A stretch of DNA of 64,000 nucleotides from Bacteroidota bacterium (GTDB lineage Bacteria > Bacteroidota > Bacteroidia > Bacteroidales > Paludibacteraceae): contig JAKIYP010000003.1 of NCBI GenBank assembly GCA_022708505.1, positions 1-64,000 on the forward strand, written 5' to 3'. This document shows, one piece after another, positions 27,024 to 37,057 of this stretch. Every line of letters begins with the position of its first letter. Within the stretch, counting starts at the first letter, position 1. Below the pieces are notes generated by a model, which saw only the letters and a list, made by a program, of their open reading frames with translations, made no database searches and was not told the origin of the DNA. Position numbers and translations under genes: made by a program.

Positions 27024-30000
27024 TCAATCTTTTTTCATAAATTCTCTCGGAGAAGTACCGTACACTTTTTTAAAGCATCGGGAGAAATAACTGGGTGAAG
27101 CAAAACCGGTAATATAGGATACCTCAGAAATATTATTCCCTTCCTGGAGCAACCGCAAGCCTTCCTTGAGTTTCACTTTGTTGATGTATTCAGTTGCCGA
27201 CATACCCACCAGACCTTTTAATTTGGTATGCAGCAATGTCCTGCTAATACCAAGGTCTTTCGTCAGGTTAACGATAGAATAATTTTCTTCCGACAAATGA
27301 CTCATGATATGCTCATTGATTGTTTCAAGCAACTTCTTATCCCTGGAATTGATTACGGCGGATTCAAAAACAGAATCGGTATTTTCCCTGAAATAGTTGC
27401 GTTGATTTTCCTGGGTAGTCAGGATGTTTTTCACCTGTTGAACTAAAATTGCCGCGTTAAATGGCTTCTTGATATAAAAATCAGCGCCATATTCATAGCC
27501 TTCAGCCACATTATCATCGCCGGCCTTGGCAGTTAACATGATGAAGGGGATGTGACAGGTTTCAATCGAAGTTTTCATCAACCGGCACAATTCAAGTCCG
27601 TCCATCTCCGGCATCATCAGGTCACTGATGATTAAATCGGGCGTGGTTTCGAGGGCAGCAGCAAATGCTTCCTTTCCATTCGTGCAAAGCTTAATCCGGT
27701 AATCAGCTTCAAAGATACTTCCTATAAACTGCAACATATCGGGGTTATCTTCCACAACCAGCAAATAAGGTATTTCATCGGACTTATGATGATTATCGAC
27801 TGCATGATTTGCAACAGGATTAATCAGTTCATTCTCCAGCACATCCGGAACCAGATATTGATAACTCACAATTTGCTCATTATCAAATTTACTTTCCGAT
27901 TTTTCATGATCTTCATAACTTTTCCCATCCACATTCAGCACAACAGTAAATTTACTTCCTTTGCCTATTTCGCTTTTCACATCAATCCGACCCTTATGTG
28001 AAGCCACCAGTTGCTTTACCAGATTCAGACCGATACCAAACCCACTGTTTTTATCGTGGTCGCTAATCTGGTAGTATTTTTCAAAAATTTTATGCAGATT
28101 CTTTTCCGATATTCCCCTGCCTGTATCTTCCACCAGAATTCGCAGCATTTTCACGCCGTTTTCGAGGAAATATCCAGCCGACAGCTTCACTTCTCCCTGT
28201 GGCTCTGTATATTTGAACGCATTAGAGAGTAAATTATACACAATTTTTTCAACTTTAACCGAATCGAAATACACCGGATATTTGGCCACGGTAATATCCA
28301 TGGTAAAATGAATCTTCTTTGATTCGGCCCAGGATCTGAATCCATTTCCAAGTTCAAGTATAAACCTCAATGCATATCCTTCATGCACCGTTATTTTCTC
28401 TTCTTCCGTTTCAATTTTACCCAATGAGATTAATTCCTCAATCAGGTGTTTCATCCGTTCCGCATTGCGTCTGATCATCCGCAGTTTTTCTTCCAAATCA
28501 GGCGACAAATTAAATTGCGTTAACAGGTTCTGTATGGGTGAAATAATCAGTGTAAGCGGCGTATTCAGTTCATGCGACACATTGGTAAAGAAATTAAGTT
28601 TCAGACGGTTTATTTCCTTGATACGTTCTTTCTCATTTTTTTCTTTCAGGGCAGCACGTTCTTCTTCCCGCTTTTTGTTCATGTGCCGGTTATAGTAAAA
28701 CGCAATCCCCAAAAGCAGGAGTGTATAAATAACATAAGCCAGATCTGTTCTCCAGAATGGGGGCAACACCTTTATCCTGATTGATCTCACACCGGTATCC
28801 GCCCAACTGATATTATCAGCTACTTTCAACATAAATGTATAATCTCCCGGTGACAGGTTAGAGAATGAAACCTGTCTTTGTGTTCCCATGTTAATCCAGT
28901 CCTGGTCCGAATTTGTCATTTTAATATCGAAAGACAAATTCTTAGAATAAAACAAAGTGGGCAACGTGAATTCAAAGGAAATAAATTTAGCTTGCTCACT
29001 GGTAAGTACAATTTCCTCTACTTCATTAATTGATTTTTTGATTGGAGATTCGGGATCATCAGGAACTACACTTTTTCCCATGATTTTAAAGTCGGTGATA
29101 TCAATGGCAGCCCGCGAATGAGGCATCACCAATGCCTGAGGGTCGAAACTGATTAAGCCATCGATGGTACCAAAATATAAGCGTCCATTTCTGTCCTTGT
29201 AAGCCGAATTATAATTGAACTGATTATTGGGTAAGCCCTCCTGTACGGTGAAGTTACTGAATACCTTGTGAATCAAATCATATTTGCTCAATCCGTTATT
29301 TGTTGTAATCCATAGATTCTTATCATTATCCTGGATAAGTGAGAAAACCGTATTGGAAGGAAGACCTTCGGTTGTTCTGAAAACAGTAATTGAATCTTTT
29401 TTGGTATTCAACAAATTCAGTCCACCATTGTGAGTGGCAATCCAAATGTTCTTTTGGTGATCTTCATAAAGGTAATTGATAAATAAATCTGAAATTGAAT
29501 TACGACCGCCCGGCCGGTAATTTTTCAGGTTATTCATCTCCTTATTGTATTTGAACGCACCCAGATTCCGTGACCCCAACCATATTTCCCCTTTGCTGTC
29601 TTCTAATAACACATTCACCGTTTCATTAAAAAAAATGTCGGGTTCAAATTGTTTAAATTCGTTCGTCCTCTTATTGTATGTAAGTACTCCATTACTCGTA
29701 GCAATCCAGATAAGACCGCTTTTATCCTGTAAAATGGCGAATACATTATCAACATTAAATACCGGATATTTTTCTCTGTTATATAAAGTAAAACGTTGGG
29801 TTGATTTTTCGAGTTTATTTAAACCTCCTAAAAAGGTACCAATCCACAAATCTCCATCCCTGTCGAGCATAACCGAATGCACATTGTCATACGATAAGCT
29901 GTTTTGTCCGGGCACTTGCTTGTACACTTTAAAAGCATCATGCTTTTTATCAAAATAGTTTAAACCTCCATCCTCGGTAGCTATCCACATATTATCCTGA

Positions 30001-31070
30001 TTGTCACCAATAATCTGACGTACTGCTTTCCCACTTATATATTGCCTCGTTTCTCCTGATTCATAGATATTAAACTGTTGATAGATTTTGAGCGAAAGAT
30101 TGACGCCTCCGAAATAAGTCCCCACCAGCATATTCTTGTAATCATCGAAATAAATGGAGTGAATAGCATTATCATTTATGCTGTTTTTATCTGATAAGTT
30201 GTGCAGAAAAATCTGCATTTTCTTTGTTGCCGGATTGTAGATATTCAACCCTCTCTCAGTACCAATCCACAAACGTCCAAAATCATCTTCTGTCACACAG
30301 TGCACATAGTCATTGCTTAAACCCTTAACCTGAACAAAGTTACCCGATTGTTGGTCAAAATAGCAGATACCTTTATTTCCGGTACCAATCCATAATCTTT
30401 TTCCGGAATCAATATACAGGTGAAAAATATTATTGGATATCAGGGCATTCGGGTTTGCAGGGTTACTTTTATAGTGACTGACAGTATTGCTCTCCAGGTT
30501 AATATGGAAAAGTCCGCTTGTTGATCCAACCCAAAGTCTTCCGGAATCATCAATTACCAGGCTGGTACAAAAGTTATTGATTTCAAGATTATTTTCACTC
30601 TTATAGGAAACGAAATCACGAACAGCTGGGTCATACACTTTCAATCCAACAGAAGACGCAGCAAATATTTTTCCGTCTTTGGTTTCAATAATATCCCTGA
30701 TAATTAGCTTCCGGTTGATTGTCTGAAATTTATTGTTTGCACGATCGAATATTGCTACCCCGGTAATGGTTGATACCCAAAGGTTCTTTTTACTATCCTG
30801 ATAAGTGCAATGTACCAGATTACCCGGCAGTGATGTGGAATCGTTGAATTGATGTTCGTATTTCACGATGGTTTGACCATCGTAACGACATAAACCTGCC
30901 TTGGTACCAAACCAGTAATACCCTTTATAATCCTGCATGATGGAAAAAACGGTATTACTGGGTAGTCCGTCTTTATTGGTAATATGTGAAAAACGTATTT
31001 TACTGGTTGCTGCTTCAGCAATCAATATGCTGAAAACAAACAACAATATAAAACTAATCCACCTATTCAT
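27024..31070 (-). CDS. hybrid two-component system sensor/regulator (HTCS)
   Basis: 1348 residues in one chain. Signal peptide/anchor 1-21; then about a dozen regulator-propeller repeats (patterns such as GLPSNTVFSI, WIGTGNKG, LWIGT) up to ~650, forming a periplasmic ligand-binding propeller; a Y_Y_Y domain (~690-765); a membrane helix (~775-795); histidine kinase with phospho-acceptor His833 in NVSHELNTPL; HATPase with GFGIGLNLVKQL; a receiver domain with Asp1150 in IISDLMMPEMDG; and a C-terminal AraC-type HTH (SYITGFASPSYFSRCFKKVYG). HTCS proteins sense oligosaccharides in the periplasm and activate polysaccharide-utilisation genes. It sits at the centre of the locus, and its HTH is the best candidate to bind the nine paired-box promoters. 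Confidence 0.96.
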   Translation of the reverse strand: MNRWISFILLFVFSILIAEAATSKIRFSHITNKDGLPSNTVFSIMQDYKGYYWFGTKAGLCRYDGQTIVKYEHQFNDSTSLPGNLVHCTYQDSKKNLWVSTITGVAIFDRANNKFQTINRKLIIRDIIETKDGKIFAASSVGLKVYDPAVRDFVSYKSENNLEINNFCTSLVIDDSGRLWVGSTSGLFHINLESNTVSHYKSNPANPNALISNNIFHLYIDSGKRLWIGTGNKGICYFDQQSGNFVQVKGLSNDYVHCVTEDDFGRLWIGTERGLNIYNPATKKMQIFLHNLSDKNSINDNAIHSIYFDDYKNMLVGTYFGGVNLSLKIYQQFNIYESGETRQYISGKAVRQIIGDNQDNMWIATEDGGLNYFDKKHDAFKVYKQVPGQNSLSYDNVHSVMLDRDGDLWIGTFLGGLNKLEKSTQRFTLYNREKYPVFNVDNVFAILQDKSGLIWIATSNGVLTYNKRTNEFKQFEPDIFFNETVNVLLEDSKGEIWLGSRNLGAFKYNKEMNNLKNYRPGGRNSISDLFINYLYEDHQKNIWIATHNGGLNLLNTKKDSITVFRTTEGLPSNTVFSLIQDNDKNLWITTNNGLSKYDLIHKVFSNFTVQEGLPNNQFNYNSAYKDRNGRLYFGTIDGLISFDPQALVMPHSRAAIDITDFKIMGKSVVPDDPESPIKKSINEVEEIVLTSEQAKFISFEFTLPTLFYSKNLSFDIKMTNSDQDWINMGTQRQVSFSNLSPGDYTFMLKVADNISWADTGVRSIRIKVLPPFWRTDLAYVIYTLLLLGIAFYYNRHMNKKREEERAALKEKNEKERIKEINRLKLNFFTNVSHELNTPLTLIISPIQNLLTQFNLSPDLEEKLRMIRRNAERMKHLIEELISLGKIETEEEKITVHEGYALRFILELGNGFRSWAESKKIHFTMDITVAKYPVYFDSVKVEKIVYNLLSNAFKYTEPQGEVKLSAGYFLENGVKMLRILVEDTGRGISEKNLHKIFEKYYQISDHDKNSGFGIGLNLVKQLVASHKGRIDVKSEIGKGSKFTVVLNVDGKSYEDHEKSESKFDNEQIVSYQYLVPDVLENELINPVANHAVDNHHKSDEIPYLLVVEDNPDMLQFIGSIFEADYRIKLCTNGKEAFAAALETTPDLIISDLMMPEMDGLELCRLMKTSIETCHIPFIMLTAKAGDDNVAEGYEYGADFYIKKPFNAAILVQQVKNILTTQENQRNYFRENTDSVFESAVINSRDKKLLETINEHIMSHLSEENYSIVNLTKDLGISRTLLHTKLKGLVGMSATEYINKVKLKEGLRLLQEGNNISEVSYITGFASPSYFSRCFKKVYGTSPREFMKKD

Positions 31071-31092
31071 ACTTTCAATTAATTAAAACGAA

Positions 31093-31100
31093 CAAAGATA
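31093..31100 (-). promoter_or_regulatory. -7 promoter box of the HTCS gene
   Basis: TATCTTTG on the minus strand, 23 bp upstream of the ATG at 31070. The paired boxes of the HTCS-type promoters are absent at the expected spacing, so autoregulation through that element is not supported. Confidence 0.5.
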
Positions 31101-31136
31101 ATAAAATCGTTGCATTCAAGTCATGCAATCAATTCG

Positions 31137-32228
31137 TTACCACAGTTTCATTTTCAGTCGGTCGTTTTCACTGATGACGCAATTGCTGAATTCAACTTCA
31201 ACTCCCTGCTTTACCGTCATCCGTACAGCTTTACCGGGTAAAACCACATTCAGGCTATATTTTCCATGTTTCAGCACGAATTGAAGGTCAGAAAGATTGG
31301 TTACTTCAATCAAACCCTTTTCGGCATTGATGACCCTCACATCCAGACTTGCCTTTATCAGGCTCTTGATATACTGCTCTTTACCTGCAACATATCCCTG
31401 AAAAAGAGCCAGTGTTCTTCCGGCAAACAAGGCCTCCTTAATCGCCTCTTCGGTTCTTTCTTTCGCGAATACGAGTGTCATGGTGCGTTTCGCTCCATCT
31501 CCATAGGCTGTACCCGTAAGGTGATGGATATCCGTATTTGCAGTAACCGTCATTCCGGTTTCTTTTACCCAGGTCATCACCCTTGGATACCAGTTAAAAC
31601 CATTACACAACTCAACACCATGAATCAGTTTTTCTTTAATCAGTTTTTTATGGATGTCGTACATGGTGGTAGAGTCATCGGGCCATCCCGGATGATTCCA
31701 TAATATGAATGCCCCCTGGCTTACTGCTTCTTTGATGGCATCAACCGGATCTTTGACTTCCAGCTTGTTTGCATCCTGAATAAACAGGGCATTGAGGTGT
31801 CCGATTGGTTTCTTTCGCGTTATTTCAGCACCTTTAATAACAATAAATCCGATGTTATTTCCATGGGCAACAGCCAATTCGTTCGACTTATTGAAATCAG
31901 CAATAACATATTCTTTGTGTGGCCGGTATTCAATATGATCGGTGATGGCAATGGCATCCAATCCATCATTCCAGGCCTCATTTACCCTGGCCACAGGCGA
32001 CACATGTCCATCTGAAAAAAATGTATGGGAATGAAAATCACATTTTAATGTTTTGTATCCATCGATATCCGGAATCCGGATCACGCTTCTGGTTTCTGTG
32101 TAGTTATTCTCAGGAAACTTATACACTTCCGAATCCCGTTTCTGAGCCTGTACTGAGCTCAAAGTCTGCAATGTAACAAAAATCGCTAACAACAGGCAGT
32201 TAGCACTAAATCGCCGGTTAATCTTCAT
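31137..32228 (-). CDS. secreted PHP-domain phosphoesterase
   Basis: 363 residues with signal peptide about 1-28. PHP metal-binding motifs are visible in order: DFHSHTFFSDGH, AITDHIEYRPH, KGAEIT, LWNHPGW and NTDIHH. PHP proteins are metal-dependent phosphoesterases; histidinol phosphatase and polymerase-associated forms are cytosolic, but secreted PHP enzymes also occur in Bacteroidetes. A C-terminal beta-rich region (~280-363) follows. No CTD. Its promoter (32272-32335) belongs to the HTCS set, tying it to the glycan locus. Substrate unknown. Confidence 0.85.
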   Translation of the reverse strand: MKINRRFSANCLLLAIFVTLQTLSSVQAQKRDSEVYKFPENNYTETRSVIRIPDIDGYKTLKCDFHSHTFFSDGHVSPVARVNEAWNDGLDAIAITDHIEYRPHKEYVIADFNKSNELAVAHGNNIGFIVIKGAEITRKKPIGHLNALFIQDANKLEVKDPVDAIKEAVSQGAFILWNHPGWPDDSTTMYDIHKKLIKEKLIHGVELCNGFNWYPRVMTWVKETGMTVTANTDIHHLTGTAYGDGAKRTMTLVFAKERTEEAIKEALFAGRTLALFQGYVAGKEQYIKSLIKASLDVRVINAEKGLIEVTNLSDLQFVLKHGKYSLNVVLPGKAVRMTVKQGVEVEFSNCVISENDRLKMKLW

Positions 32229-32271
32229 TTTGACAACTATTTAAAATTTAGAATGATATATTAAACTATTA

Positions 32272-32335
32272 CAAAGATACATGAATATCTCAATGTTAGG
32301 CTTTCAATCATGTTAAGTTTTATGACACTATTGTT
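32272..32335 (-). promoter_or_regulatory. HTCS-type promoter for the PHP phosphoesterase gene
   Basis: Read on the minus strand: box1 AACAATAGTG (32335-32326), 11 bp, box2 AACATGATTG (32314-32305), 25 bp, then TATCTTTG (32279-32272). It is back-to-back with the plus-strand element; the two box1 sites overlap by 2 bp. The spacer to the -7 box is 25 rather than 24 bp. Confidence 0.75.
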
Positions 32336-32396
32336 CATAATTGACTATTTTCAGAACAATAGTGAACGAAAAACCTGATAAAAAGTTTTAGCTTTG
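32334..32396 (+). promoter_or_regulatory. HTCS-type promoter for the sulfatase/MPE operon
   Basis: Box1 TTCATAATTG (32334-32343), 11 bp, box2 AACAATAGTG (32355-32364), 24 bp, TAGCTTTG (32389-32396), 46 bp before the ATG. Box2 here and box1 of the divergent element form a perfect 11-bp dyad (CACTATTGTTC / GAACAATAGTG). Confidence 0.8.
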
Positions 32397-32442
32397 TGGC
32401 ACTCAAAACAAACAAGACACAAACATTAACACTTCAATAACC

Positions 32443-33888
32443 ATGAAAGTATTAAAAAGCAATTTAATTTTATCGCTTGCCGTAACCGGTGTAGCGCCTG
32501 CACTCTTATACTCTTGTGCAGAAGAACCCAAAAAGCCGAATGTTATTTTCATCCTGACGGATGACTTAGGGTACTCCGAATTAGGATGTTACGGTAATTC
32601 ATTCAATGAGACACCTAACATTGACAAACTGGCTGAAAATGGCATTCGTTTTACAAACGCATACTCGGCCCAGACGGTAAGCTCACCTACCAGGGCTGCC
32701 CTCATGACAGGGTTGTTCCCTCCCCGCACCGGCATCATTGATTACCTGCGTCCTGATGACACCAAGCATTTGAATGAAGATTACACAAGCTTAGCCGAGG
32801 TGTTCAAGAGCAAAGGCTATCACACCGGCATCATCGGAAAATGGCATCAAACCGGCTATACAAGAGCTGGCGCACCCTATGAATCATCACCTGACAAACA
32901 CGGTTTCGACGAAGTCATTGTATCGGAAAATGAAGGAATCGCCAATGGAACATGGTTCCATCCTTACCATTTCAACAAAGATATTGAAAAGCTATTGGCA
33001 GGCTCCAAAGAATTTCTTGTTGACCGGCTGAATGAGGAAGCATTACGGTTTATCGACAGACAAAACGACGAAAAGCCATTCTTTTTGTATTTGAGCCATT
33101 ATGCAGTACACACACAGGTTCAGGGCAAACCGGAAGATGTTGAATACTTTCGCAACAAACCGGGAGCGGGTGTAAGCGCACCATCGCCAAACAATCCGGA
33201 AAACGATCCTTATAAAAAATGGCCGGCCGACTATCGCGCCAACAAAAACAATCCACATTTAGCTGCACAGTTGAGGGATATTGACCGGGGTGTCGGCGCT
33301 ATTTTGCATAAACTAAAGGAAAAAGGTCTGCTCGAAAATACCCTGATTGTATTTACCAGCGATAATGGAGGCGAAACCAATGTCACCACCAATGCTCCAT
33401 TACGCGATGGAAAAAGTTCGCAGTATGAAGGCGGTATCCGCATAGCTAAAATTGTCTATTTCCCGGCAATGATTCCTCAAGGTAAGGTGATTGACGAACC
33501 GGTAGTCACCTACGATTACCTGCCTACTTTCTGTGATATGTTGGGAGTTCACAAAAAAGACCTGTATCAGCAACCCGATGGTTTTTCGCTGTGGTCACTC
33601 TGGACAGGCAAAAGCGAATCTCTCAAAGAAAGAGCACTTTACTGGCATTATCCGCTGGATAAGCCTCATTTTCTGGGAGGACGGTCATCGGCCGCCATTC
33701 GTTCGGGCGACTGGAAACTGATGCAGTTTTACGACTCAGGAGCTCTTGAGTTATACAACCTGAAAGAGGACATCGGTGAAACAAATAATTTAGTATTGCA
33801 ACATCCTGACATCGTGAAAGATCTCATGGCAAAACTAAATGCATGGAGAGAGGATGTGGGGGCAGTTGTGCCGGAAATTCAGAATTAG
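32443..33888 (+). CDS. S1-family sulfatase, Ser-type, probable lipoprotein
   Basis: 481 residues. N-terminal lipobox LLYSC with Cys25 suggests a lipid-anchored protein. Motif SSPTRAALMTGLFPPRTGI starts at Ser80; DD in FILTDDLGYSELG; FTSDNGGETNVTTNAPLR. The overall layout resembles arylsulfatase A/GALNS-type enzymes of Bacteroidetes. First gene of a four-gene operon (three sulfatases, then an MPE). Confidence 0.92.
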   Translation: MKVLKSNLILSLAVTGVAPALLYSCAEEPKKPNVIFILTDDLGYSELGCYGNSFNETPNIDKLAENGIRFTNAYSAQTVSSPTRAALMTGLFPPRTGIIDYLRPDDTKHLNEDYTSLAEVFKSKGYHTGIIGKWHQTGYTRAGAPYESSPDKHGFDEVIVSENEGIANGTWFHPYHFNKDIEKLLAGSKEFLVDRLNEEALRFIDRQNDEKPFFLYLSHYAVHTQVQGKPEDVEYFRNKPGAGVSAPSPNNPENDPYKKWPADYRANKNNPHLAAQLRDIDRGVGAILHKLKEKGLLENTLIVFTSDNGGETNVTTNAPLRDGKSSQYEGGIRIAKIVYFPAMIPQGKVIDEPVVTYDYLPTFCDMLGVHKKDLYQQPDGFSLWSLWTGKSESLKERALYWHYPLDKPHFLGGRSSAAIRSGDWKLMQFYDSGALELYNLKEDIGETNNLVLQHPDIVKDLMAKLNAWREDVGAVVPEIQN

Positions 33889-33930
33889 AACTTATAAATT
33901 TCAACATATAACCCTATAAGTCATAGAAGA

Positions 33931-35484
33931 ATGAAAATTCAATCATTATTAACCGGCATGGCGGGTTCTTGTCTGACACTGGCTTGTTTTCAGGCTGAAG
34001 CAAAAAGTCCGAATATCGTCCTCATCATGACCGACCAGCAACGGGCCGATTTACTGGCAAGAGAAGGCTACCCTTTAAACACCATGCCAACTGTTGACGA
34101 GTTGGCATATAACGGAACCTGGTTCAACAAAGCCTATACAACCAGTCCGGCCAGTGTGCCGGCCCGCACTTCCTTACTGACCGGCAGATATCCGAAAGCA
34201 ACCCATGTGAGATGCAATCAAAACGAACAAGACGCCTTCTTCGATAAAGATATTTTCCATGTACTTAAAGAAAAGGGCTACATGACTGCTTTGGTAGGAA
34301 AGAATCACTCTTACCTGAGGGCTAACCGGCTTGATTACTGGTCGGAATACAACCACGGCGGAAAAGTAGGTCCATCCGGAACAGCAAAAGGCGATCAATT
34401 TGATAGATTCTTAAAAGGCACTCAATTGTATGCCTCGTTTGAACCGGCTCCCGGTGGAATTGAGAGTCAGCCAGTATATCGCATGGTTGACGAGGCAAAT
34501 GCCTGGGTCGATCAGGTAAAGGACAAACCTTTTATGCTCTGGCTTTCCTTCGCAGAACCCCATAATCCCTATCAGGCATGTGAGCCCTATTTCTCGATGT
34601 TCAAAGGCAAACTGCCACCACTGACAACCGGGGCAAAAGAAAGGCTGCTGAAAGGGGAACGCTACGAAACGCTCGCGGAAATGATGGCAATCGGACACGT
34701 GGGATACGAAGATCAGTTAGAGGAATTACGTACAATCTATTTAGGCATGATGCGCATGATCGATGATCAGATCAAACGATTCATCGACAACCTGAAATCG
34801 CAGGGCTTGTACGAAAACACCATCTTCATTTTCATTTCCGATCACGGCGATTATGTAGGTGAATATGCCCTGATGAAAAAAGGAGCCGGACTGGATGAGA
34901 TTGCCGCACGTGTGCCCATGCAATGGAGCGGACCCGGCGTGCAGGCATCAGCTAAGCCACACAAAGCCCATGTTTCATTTGCCGACATCTTTCCCACGGT
35001 TTGCGAAATTGTCGGAGCCCCCATACCTGTCGGCGTACAGGGCAGAAGTCTGTGGCCGATGTTGCAGGGCAAAGCATATCCTGAGACTGAATTCCAGAGC
35101 GTGTATGTGGAACATGGATATGGTGGTCAGTTCTACACGAGAAAAGACGGCACCGACTACCTGGGCGAAGGCGCTGTGACCAAAAACAAATACTTCTTTG
35201 ATGAACTAAATACCTGGACACAAAGTGGATTTACCAAAATGGTTCGCAAGGGTGACTGGAAAATCATTTTCGACATGGAAGGAAACGGCCAGCTTTACAA
35301 CCTGAAAAAAGACCCCTTAGAGTTGAAAAATCTTTTTGACAAAAAGGCCTGCAGTCGTGTTAAAGCGGAACTGCTCGCAGAATTGCTGAAATGGGAAATT
35401 GCTACCGGCGATCCCTTACCAACACCCCGCAACAGGTATCATTTCAAGAAATACGAACACAATTATATGTTTAATGAATTGTAA
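33931..35484 (+). CDS. S1-family sulfatase, Ser-type (TDQQR subgroup)
   Basis: 517 residues with signal peptide about 1-24. Motif SVPARTSLLTGRYPKATHV starts at Ser75. The first metal site reads LIMTDQQRADLL instead of the DD of the other sulfatases, and the second is ISDHGDYVGEYALMKKG, both typical of the choline-sulfatase/iduronate-sulfatase-like branch. No CTD. It lies 42 bp downstream of the preceding sulfatase; the next begins 9 bp after its stop. Confidence 0.92.
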   Translation: MKIQSLLTGMAGSCLTLACFQAEAKSPNIVLIMTDQQRADLLAREGYPLNTMPTVDELAYNGTWFNKAYTTSPASVPARTSLLTGRYPKATHVRCNQNEQDAFFDKDIFHVLKEKGYMTALVGKNHSYLRANRLDYWSEYNHGGKVGPSGTAKGDQFDRFLKGTQLYASFEPAPGGIESQPVYRMVDEANAWVDQVKDKPFMLWLSFAEPHNPYQACEPYFSMFKGKLPPLTTGAKERLLKGERYETLAEMMAIGHVGYEDQLEELRTIYLGMMRMIDDQIKRFIDNLKSQGLYENTIFIFISDHGDYVGEYALMKKGAGLDEIAARVPMQWSGPGVQASAKPHKAHVSFADIFPTVCEIVGAPIPVGVQGRSLWPMLQGKAYPETEFQSVYVEHGYGGQFYTRKDGTDYLGEGAVTKNKYFFDELNTWTQSGFTKMVRKGDWKIIFDMEGNGQLYNLKKDPLELKNLFDKKACSRVKAELLAELLKWEIATGDPLPTPRNRYHFKKYEHNYMFNEL

Positions 35485-35493
35485 TATTCTTAT

Positions 35494-37011
35494 ATGAATT
35501 CAGCTTTTTATTCCGGCTTATGCCTGCTGGTTGCCCAATCAACCATGCAGGCATTTGCAGCGAAAAAACCGAATGTAATTTTTATCCTGGCCGATGATTT
35601 GGGTTATGGAGAGCTGGGTTGTTACGGACAAAAAATAATTGAAACCACAAACATTGATGCGCTTGCAAACAGAGGCATCCGTTTTACACAACATTATGCC
35701 GGTTCTGCTGTTTCATCACCATCGCGTTCGGTTTTGCTGACAGGCTTGCACACCGGACACACACCCATACGGGGAAATGACGAATTAAGCAACAGAGGAG
35801 AGGTATGGAGTCATCAGGCTATGCTTGATAATCCGGCACTCGAAGGACAATATCCCATGCCCGGAGACACATACACATTAGGAAAGATGGCTCAACAAGC
35901 CGGCTATACAACTGCCATGATTGGTAAGTGGGGACTGGGATATCCGGGCTCAGCAAGCACCCCGAATAAAATGGGATTCGATTTTTTCTTTGGATATAAT
36001 TGTCAACGACAAGCGCATACCTATTACCCGATGTTCCTGTATAAAAATGAGGAACGCGTGTATCTCGACAATGCGCCATTACTGGAACCAAAACAAACAC
36101 TGAGCAAGCGGGCTGACAAATACAATCCTGATAGCTACAAATCATTCAGCCGGAAACAATATTCCGGAGATTTGATGTTTGAAGAACTGACCACATTTGT
36201 CGATAAAAATGCAGATAAACCCTTTTTTCTGATGTGGACAACTCCCATTCCACACGTGGCATTGCAGGCACCTCAAAAGTGGGTCGATTATTATGTAAAG
36301 AAATTGGGCGATGAAGAACCTTATACTGGTGGTAACGGATATCTTCCCTCAAGATACCCCAGGGCAACCTATGCAGCCATGATTAGTTACCTCGACGAAC
36401 AAATTGGCATATTGGTTGATCAATTGAAAAAAGCTGGCATCTATGAAAATACGGTGATAATATTCACGAGTGACAATGGTGCCACATTTAATGGTGGTAC
36501 TCAATCGGTATTTTTCAACAGCAATGGCATTTTCAACAGTGAAAAAGACTGGGGTAAAACATCCCTGCACGAAGGAGGTATAAGGGTTCCACTGATTGTA
36601 TCCTGGCCTTCGAAAATCAAAACATACCGGGAGTCAGGTCATATTTCGTGTTCCTATGACTATATGCCCACCCTCGCGAAAATCATGGGAGGAAAGTATA
36701 AAAAAACAGATGGTATCAGTTTTTACAATGAATTACTTGGTAAAAAACAGCGGGAACATGCGTTTCTTTACTGGGAATTTCCAGAAGGCAGCGGGCAGAA
36801 AGCCATCCGAATGGGAAAATGGAAAGGTTTATGGCAAAATATCCGGAAAGGTAATTCACACCTGGCATTATACAATCTTGAAACAGACCCGAGAGAACAA
36901 TACGATTTAGCTGAACAACACCCCGACATTGTATCCAAAATGAGAACCATTATGGAAAAGGAACATGTTGTTTCTGAAAACCCTAAATTCAACTTAAACA
37001 ACCCTAAGTAA
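35494..37011 (+). CDS. S1-family sulfatase, Ser-type
   Basis: 505 residues with signal peptide about 1-23. Motif SSPSRSVLLTGLHTGHTPIRGN starts at Ser74; DD in FILADDLGYGELG; FTSDNGATFNGG. The GHTPIRGN signature is common in a large branch of Bacteroidetes arylsulfatases. It starts 9 bp after the previous stop, indicating co-transcription. No CTD. Confidence 0.92.
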   Translation: MNSAFYSGLCLLVAQSTMQAFAAKKPNVIFILADDLGYGELGCYGQKIIETTNIDALANRGIRFTQHYAGSAVSSPSRSVLLTGLHTGHTPIRGNDELSNRGEVWSHQAMLDNPALEGQYPMPGDTYTLGKMAQQAGYTTAMIGKWGLGYPGSASTPNKMGFDFFFGYNCQRQAHTYYPMFLYKNEERVYLDNAPLLEPKQTLSKRADKYNPDSYKSFSRKQYSGDLMFEELTTFVDKNADKPFFLMWTTPIPHVALQAPQKWVDYYVKKLGDEEPYTGGNGYLPSRYPRATYAAMISYLDEQIGILVDQLKKAGIYENTVIIFTSDNGATFNGGTQSVFFNSNGIFNSEKDWGKTSLHEGGIRVPLIVSWPSKIKTYRESGHISCSYDYMPTLAKIMGGKYKKTDGISFYNELLGKKQREHAFLYWEFPEGSGQKAIRMGKWKGLWQNIRKGNSHLALYNLETDPREQYDLAEQHPDIVSKMRTIMEKEHVVSENPKFNLNNPK

Positions 37012-37057
37012 ACATTTTATGCTTAATATCGTTTTACTTAAAACAAAATTTAAAGAG

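Noticed and set aside
31093..31134. Autoregulatory paired boxes at the HTCS promoter
   Set aside because: The -7 box is good, but the sequence at 24-25 bp upstream does not fit NNCANNNNTR.
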